A program made the position numbers and the translations under genes. The notes under the pieces were generated by a model. That model worked only from the letters and a program-made list of their open reading frames with translations. It searched no databases and was not told the origin of the DNA. 64,000 bases of DNA from an uncultured Tenacibaculum sp. (GTDB lineage Bacteria > Bacteroidota > Bacteroidia > Flavobacteriales > Flavobacteriaceae), in the NCBI RefSeq assembly GCF_947494125.1, contig NZ_CANLTU010000004.1:186001-250000 (forward strand), in the 5' to 3' direction. Shown here piece after piece: positions 58,887-64,000 of the stretch. Every line of letters starts with the position of its first letter. The stretch's first letter is position 1.

Positions 58887-60125
58887 ATGGATATGCTTAC
58901 AATAAATAATGTGTGGATGATGATATGCATAGCTCTTGTTTTCTTTATGCATTTAGGTTTTGCCTTTTTGGAAATAGGACTAACAAGACAAAAAAACACG
59001 ATAAATATATTATTCAAAAATATTTTTATAATCACCGTAGGATTACTCTTATACTATCTAATTGGTTTCAATTTAATGTACCCTGGTTTTTCTAAAGATG
59101 CTTTAGGCATTTTAGGTTTTTCAGGAATTGGATTAGATGCTCCATTAAAAAACGGTGTTTTAGATTTAACATATAATGAAGGTTACACATATTGGACTGA
59201 CTTTTTATTTCAGGGAATGTTTGCCGCAACTGCTGCTACAATTGTTTCTGGGGCTGTAGCTGAAAGAATGAAATTAATTCCCTTTATTATTTTTACAATA
59301 ATATATGTAGGGATTATATATCCAATTGCTGGCTCATGGAAATGGGGAGGTGGCTTTTTACATACCTTAGAAACTCCATTTTATGATTTTGCTGGATCTA
59401 CTTTAGTACATTCTGTAGGTGGATGGGCAGCTTTAATTGCTGTTTGTTTATTAGGCCCAAGAATAGGAAAATTTAAAAAAGGAAAAGCACAAGCTATTCC
59501 TGGGCATAACATTCCTATTGCTACTGCTGGAGTTTTAATTCTATGGTTAGGCTGGTTCGGTTTTAATGGAGGCTCAGTACTTTCAGCTAATCCATCAGCT
59601 ACTTCTCTAACATTAGTAACTACATGTTTAGCTGCCGCCGCTGGAGGCTTCTTAGCTTTCCTAACATCTTCAATTATTTATAAAGGATTTGATTTAACCA
59701 TGTATTTAAATGGAATTTTAGGTGGTTTAGTTGGGATCACTGCTGGAGCAGATCAAATGTCTCCTACCGATGCTATACTTATTGGAGGAATTGCAGGTAT
59801 CATTGTCGTTTTTGCAGTAAGCATAATTGATCGTTTAAAATTAGATGATCCTGTTGGTGCCATTGCTGTACACTTAGTATGTGGTATTTGGGGAACATTG
59901 GCTGTAGGAATCTTTGGAAACTTAGCAGGTTGGAATCAATTTGTTTCTCAATTAATTGGAATTTTAGCGTATACAGTATTCTGCTCAGCTTCTTCATTTA
60001 TAATCATTTTTACTTTAAAAAAGACAATGGGAATTAGAGTAAACGAAAGAGAAGAATTAGAAGGACTAGACAAATTTGAACATGGAATTAATGCATATCC
60101 AGATTTTAGATTAAACGAACATTAA
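58887..60125 (+). CDS. amt: Ammonium transporter, Amt family
   Basis: The 412-residue protein has eleven helices. The twin histidines of the conducting pore lie in [20 protein letters not shown] and [20 protein letters not shown]. Other family sequences are [14 protein letters not shown] and [17 protein letters not shown]. The N-terminus is cytoplasm-facing short and lacks an obvious cleavable signal. It carries ammonium across the inner membrane, gated by the P-II protein encoded just upstream. gltB follows after 13 bases. Confidence 0.96.
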   Translation: MDMLTINNVWMMICIALVFFMHLGFAFLEIGLTRQKNTINILFKNIFIITVGLLLYYLIGFNLMYPGFSKDALGILGFSGIGLDAPLKNGVLDLTYNEGYTYWTDFLFQGMFAATAATIVSGAVAERMKLIPFIIFTIIYVGIIYPIAGSWKWGGGFLHTLETPFYDFAGSTLVHSVGGWAALIAVCLLGPRIGKFKKGKAQAIPGHNIPIATAGVLILWLGWFGFNGGSVLSANPSATSLTLVTTCLAAAAGGFLAFLTSSIIYKGFDLTMYLNGILGGLVGITAGADQMSPTDAILIGGIAGIIVVFAVSIIDRLKLDDPVGAIAVHLVCGIWGTLAVGIFGNLAGWNQFVSQLIGILAYTVFCSASSFIIIFTLKKTMGIRVNEREELEGLDKFEHGINAYPDFRLNEH

Positions 60126-60138
60126 AAACATAAACAAT

Positions 60139-63100
60139 ATGGAAGATCAGGGATTATATTTAAGCGAATTCGAAAGAGACAATTGTGGTGCTGGCTTCAT
60201 TTGTAATTTAAATGGAGAAAAGTCTAATACAATTATTCATAATGCACTTGAAATTTTAGTAAAATTAGAGCATCGTGGAGCTGTTAGTTCTGATGGTCGA
60301 ACTGGAGATGGTGCTGGTATTTTAATTGATATCCCCCATAAATTCTTTAAACGAGTTTGTTCATTTATAATTCCTAAATCAAAAGAATATGCCGTAGGTA
60401 TGGTCTTTCTACCTAAAAGTTCTAACCAGACAAACTATTGTGTTTCAATTTTAGAAGATGAAATAAAAAAGCAAGGCTTACGAATCATTGGGTGGAGAGA
60501 TGTTCCTGTAGACACTTCTATTATTGGAGAAATTGCTTCAAAAACTGAACCTAAAGTAAAACAAATATTCATAGATAAGAATGAAAGCAAACTAACAGAT
60601 ATACAGTTTAATGCTAAACTATTTGCTGCTCGTAAAATAGCAGAACATATTATTGCTAAATCTAAACTTTCGCAAGCAAATTATTTCTATATCTCTAGCC
60701 TTTCAACAACAACTTTAATTTACAAAGGTTTATTAATTCCAGAAGATATAGGCAGGTATTATATCGATTTAAAAGAAAAAGATGTAGTTACCAGATTAGC
60801 TTTAGTACATCAGCGTTTTTCTACAAACACGTTCCCAGCTTGGAGTTTAGCACAGCCTTTTCGTTATATGTGTCATAATGGAGAAATTAATACACTTCGT
60901 GGAAACGTTAGTAGAATGAGAGCACGAGAGGAATTAATGAAAAGTGACTTATTCGGAGAAGACATAAAAAAATTATTTCCTATTGTAACCGACGGTAAAT
61001 CTGACTCTGCGTCTATGGATTTAGTCGTAGAATTACTATTAATGACTGGAAGAACATTACCAGAAGTAATGATGATTATGGTTCCTGAAGCCTGGGAAAA
61101 ACACCAAACAATGTCCGAAGATAAAAAGGCTTTTTATGAATACAACTCGTGTATAATGGAACCTTGGGACGGTCCAGCATCAATTCCTTTTACTGATGGA
61201 ATCTATATCGGCGCCTTACTAGATAGAAATGGATTAAGGCCTTCAAGATATACAGTTACTAAAGATGGGTTTGTAATTATGTCTTCAGAAATTGGTGTCG
61301 TAAAAATTGCTCCAGAAAATGTTGAAAAACACGGTAGACTAGAACCCGGAAAAATGTTTTTAGTAGACATGGATGCTGGTAGAATTATTGAAGATGAAGA
61401 AATAAAAACTAAAATTGTATCTAAGAATCCATATAAAAAATGGGTTTCGGAACACATGTTACCACTAGCGCAAGTTCCTTACACAAATAATATGTGTCCA
61501 ATTGAACCTACAGCATATAAAACAAGATTACGAGCTTTTGGTTATACTTTAGAAGAAATCAGTTCTATAATCAATCCAATGGCTATAAAAGCAAAAGAAG
61601 CTATTGGTTCAATGGGAACAGATACTCCTCTTGCAGTTTTATCAGACAAACCGCAATTGCTATATAATTATTTCAAACAATTATTCGCACAAGTAACCAA
61701 TCCTCCATTAGATGGAATAAGAGAGGAATTAATTACAGATATCAGTTTAGCTATTGGAGGAGATCGTAATATTTTCGACATTATCCCCGATCAAGCAAAA
61801 AAATTGAAAATTCAAAACCCTGTTATTTCTAATGACGACTTAGATAAAATTAAAAACATAACGCATCCAGAATTTAAAGCGGTTTCTATTCCTATGTTAT
61901 ACCCTATTTCTGAAGGTGTAAATGGTTTAGAGAAAGCGTTAGACAACATTCTTATTGCTGTAGAAAAAGCTGTTTTTGAAGGAGCAAATATTATTATACT
62001 TTCAGATAGAAATGTAGATAAAAATAATGCACCAATACCTGCTTTATTAGCTTGTTCTTATGTGCATCATTCTTTAAATAACAAACAAAAAAGGTCAAAA
62101 TTTGGTATCGTTTTAGAAACTGCTGAAGCACGTGAACCACATCATTTTGCTACTTTATTTGGTTATGGAGCCAGTGCCATTAATCCATACTTAGTAAATG
62201 AAATTATAAGAGAGCAAGTAAAAACAAAAGTTATTAAAGACTTAGATGAAGAAACAGCAGTAAATAATTTTAATAAAGCTATTGGAAAAGGGATTTTAAA
62301 AATAATGAATAAAATAGGGATCTCTACACTACATTCATACAGAGCATCACAAATTTTCGAAGCTTTAGGGCTTAAAAAAGCTTTTACTGAAAAACACTTT
62401 CCATATACTCCTTCAAGAATTGGCGGAATAGGGTTAGTTGTTTTAGAAAAAGATATTCAAAAAAGATTTGACAAAGCATTTAAACTAGAAAATTATAAAT
62501 CGGTATTAGATCTTGAAATTGGTGGTGATTATAGGTGGAGAAGAAACGGTGAAAAACACATGTTTAATCCAACCACAGTTGCAAAACTACAACAAGCAGT
62601 TAGAAGTAAAAGTAAAGACAGTTATAAAGTTTATGCTGATAAAGTAAATAAACAAAGTGAAAATTTAATGACCCTACGAGGTCTATTTGAGTTTAATAAT
62701 TTAGATCCAATTTCTATTGATGAAGTTGAGCCATGGACAGAAATAGTAAAACGTTTTAAAACTGGAGCTATGTCTTACGGATCAATAAGTCAAGAAGCTC
62801 ATGAGAATTTAGCCATTGCTATGAATAAAATTGGAGCTAAAAGTAACTCAGGAGAAGGAGGAGAAAACAAATTACGTTTTATAAAAGAAAAAAATGGTGA
62901 TTGGAAGAATAGTGCAATTAAACAAGTAGCTTCTGGTAGATTTGGAGTTTCAAGTAATTATTTAACCAATGCAAAAGAAATACAAATTAAAATGGCTCAA
63001 GGAGCTAAGCCAGGAGAAGGAGGGCATCTTCCAGGTGAAAAAGTATTACCTTGGATTGCTAACGTTAGAAATTCAACTCCTTATGTTGGTTTAATCTCTC

Positions 63101-64000
63101 CACCACCTCACCACGACATCTATTCAATAGAAGATTTAGCACAATTAATTTTCGATTTAAAAAATGCCAATAGAGAAGCTAGAATTAATGTAAAATTAGT
63201 TTCTAAAGTTGGTGTAGGAACAATAGCAGCAGGAGTAGCAAAAGCAAAAGCAGATGTAATATTAATATCTGGATTTGATGGAGGAACAGGAGCCTCTCCT
63301 TTAACTTCATTGAAACATGCAGGGCTTCCTTGGGAATTAGGACTAGCAGAAGCGCAACAAACATTAATATTAAACGGATTAAGAAATAGAGTTGTTCTTG
63401 AATGTGATGGGCAATTAAAAACAGGAAGAGATGTCGCTATAGCTGCATTATTGGGGGCAGAAGAATTTGGTTTTGCAACAGCCCCTTTAGTAGCTTCAGG
63501 TTGTATTATGATGCGTGCTTGTCATTTAAACACTTGCCCAGTAGGTATAGCTACTCAAGATCCTAAGCTTAGAAAAAACTTCAAAGGAACACCGGAACAT
63601 GTAATCAACTTCATGTATTTCGTTGCAGAAGAGTTAAGAGAAATCATGGCGCAATTAGGCTATAGAACACTTAATGAAATGATTGGGCAAAGTCATAAAC
63701 TAAACACAAACAAAGCAATAAAACATTATAAAGCAAAAGGAGTAGATCTTTCAGCTATTCTGTATAAGCCTCAACAGAGTAAGAATAACATTCAATACAA
63801 TACTGAAAATCAAAACCATAATTTAGATAATGTATTAGATTTCAAAATTTTTAATGACGCTAAAGCAGCAATTATTAATAAACAAGAAACTACATTAACC
63901 TATCCAATTCAAAATACAGATAGAGCAGTTGGAGCAATTTTAAGTAACGAAATTTCTAAGCGTTATGGAGAATCAGGCTTACAAAAAAACACATTAAATA
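60139..64000 (+). CDS. gltB: Glutamate synthase large subunit (3' truncated by window)
   Basis: Absent from the ORF track because it has no stop in the window; the frame is open for 1,287 codons from the ATG at 60139. The amidotransferase nucleophile is in [13 protein letters not shown] (Cys16, so a short propeptide is probably removed). Further features are [30 protein letters not shown], the FMN-domain [18 protein letters not shown] and the iron-sulphur cysteines in [20 protein letters not shown]. The C-terminal beta-helix domain is only begun. It converts glutamine and 2-oxoglutarate to two glutamates. It continues the porin-P-II-Amt operon; gltD probably lies beyond the window. Confidence 0.96.
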   Translation, partial: MEDQGLYLSEFERDNCGAGFICNLNGEKSNTIIHNALEILVKLEHRGAVSSDGRTGDGAGILIDIPHKFFKRVCSFIIPKSKEYAVGMVFLPKSSNQTNYCVSILEDEIKKQGLRIIGWRDVPVDTSIIGEIASKTEPKVKQIFIDKNESKLTDIQFNAKLFAARKIAEHIIAKSKLSQANYFYISSLSTTTLIYKGLLIPEDIGRYYIDLKEKDVVTRLALVHQRFSTNTFPAWSLAQPFRYMCHNGEINTLRGNVSRMRAREELMKSDLFGEDIKKLFPIVTDGKSDSASMDLVVELLLMTGRTLPEVMMIMVPEAWEKHQTMSEDKKAFYEYNSCIMEPWDGPASIPFTDGIYIGALLDRNGLRPSRYTVTKDGFVIMSSEIGVVKIAPENVEKHGRLEPGKMFLVDMDAGRIIEDEEIKTKIVSKNPYKKWVSEHMLPLAQVPYTNNMCPIEPTAYKTRLRAFGYTLEEISSIINPMAIKAKEAIGSMGTDTPLAVLSDKPQLLYNYFKQLFAQVTNPPLDGIREELITDISLAIGGDRNIFDIIPDQAKKLKIQNPVISNDDLDKIKNITHPEFKAVSIPMLYPISEGVNGLEKALDNILIAVEKAVFEGANIIILSDRNVDKNNAPIPALLACSYVHHSLNNKQKRSKFGIVLETAEAREPHHFATLFGYGASAINPYLVNEIIREQVKTKVIKDLDEETAVNNFNKAIGKGILKIMNKIGISTLHSYRASQIFEALGLKKAFTEKHFPYTPSRIGGIGLVVLEKDIQKRFDKAFKLENYKSVLDLEIGGDYRWRRNGEKHMFNPTTVAKLQQAVRSKSKDSYKVYADKVNKQSENLMTLRGLFEFNNLDPISIDEVEPWTEIVKRFKTGAMSYGSISQEAHENLAIAMNKIGAKSNSGEGGENKLRFIKEKNGDWKNSAIKQVASGRFGVSSNYLTNAKEIQIKMAQGAKPGEGGHLPGEKVLPWIANVRNSTPYVGLISPPPHHDIYSIEDLAQLIFDLKNANREARINVKLVSKVGVGTIAAGVAKAKADVILISGFDGGTGASPLTSLKHAGLPWELGLAEAQQTLILNGLRNRVVLECDGQLKTGRDVAIAALLGAEEFGFATAPLVASGCIMMRACHLNTCPVGIATQDPKLRKNFKGTPEHVINFMYFVAEELREIMAQLGYRTLNEMIGQSHKLNTNKAIKHYKAKGVDLSAILYKPQQSKNNIQYNTENQNHNLDNVLDFKIFNDAKAAIINKQETTLTYPIQNTDRAVGAILSNEISKRYGESGLQKNTLN

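Overview
The window is AT-rich, densely packed DNA from a bacterium of the Bacteroidota, almost certainly family Flavobacteriaceae. The evidence is the gliding lipoprotein GldJ and the type IX secretion protein PorV, a fused ResB-CcsA protein, a LysM-periplasmic-binding lipoprotein, and many promoters with the Bacteroidota -7 box TAnnTTTG. Genus cannot be fixed from sequence alone; a marine Tenacibaculum/Polaribacter-like organism would fit.

Layout: (1) 1-2745, the 3' part of a ResB-CcsA cytochrome c maturation gene, then a small membrane/TPR-like protein. (2) 3355-9221, the core of a Wzx/Wzy-type surface polysaccharide machine: a PglF/CapD-type UDP-sugar 4,6-dehydratase, a Wza-like export lipoprotein, a Wzc-like tyrosine kinase and, convergent across a perfect terminator hairpin, its PHP-type tyrosine phosphatase. 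(3) 9384-20002, housekeeping genes: GlcNAc kinase, murF, gldJ, porV, cdd, a KAS III-like enzyme, guaA and a LysM lipoprotein. (4) 20075-20731, a decayed rfbC'-'rfbD relic not in the ORF track. (5) 20898-46709, a minus-strand glycan locus of about 26 kb. It holds sugar-nucleotide pathways (GDP-colitose, dTDP-rhamnose, UDP-GlcA, UDP-ManNAc/uronate), flippase, polymerase, an acyltransferase, several glycosyltransferases, an initiating phosphosugar transferase and an unusual set of kinase-like, nucleotidyltransferase-like and ATP-grasp proteins. (6) 46925-47103, two tRNA-Val(TAC) genes. (7) 47174-50343, folC-tonB-exbD-exbB; then nhaD, glutamate dehydrogenase, anmK, an acyl-CoA dehydrogenase, an outer-membrane barrel protein and a TruA-like enzyme. 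(8) 57535-64000, a nitrogen-assimilation operon of porin, P-II, Amt and gltB, the last truncated by the window end.

The glycan genes plausibly work as follows. Nucleotide sugars are made by rfbABCD, gmd-colD-colC, wbpA/wlbA, ugd, wecB and the PglF/PglE-type pair. The PglC-type transferase starts the repeat on undecaprenyl phosphate, the glycosyltransferases extend it, Wzx flips it, Wzy polymerises it, and Wzc/Wza with the phosphatase control export.

The most notable signals are a complete GDP-L-colitose module recognised by a DegT-fold enzyme whose PLP lysine is replaced by histidine; near-identical terminator-plus-promoter direct repeats on both sides of that module, one abutting tRNA-Val; the rfbC-rfbD deletion scar; and the kinase/nucleotidyltransferase trio inside the glycosyltransferase cluster. 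All functions are read from motifs and context; no database search was run.
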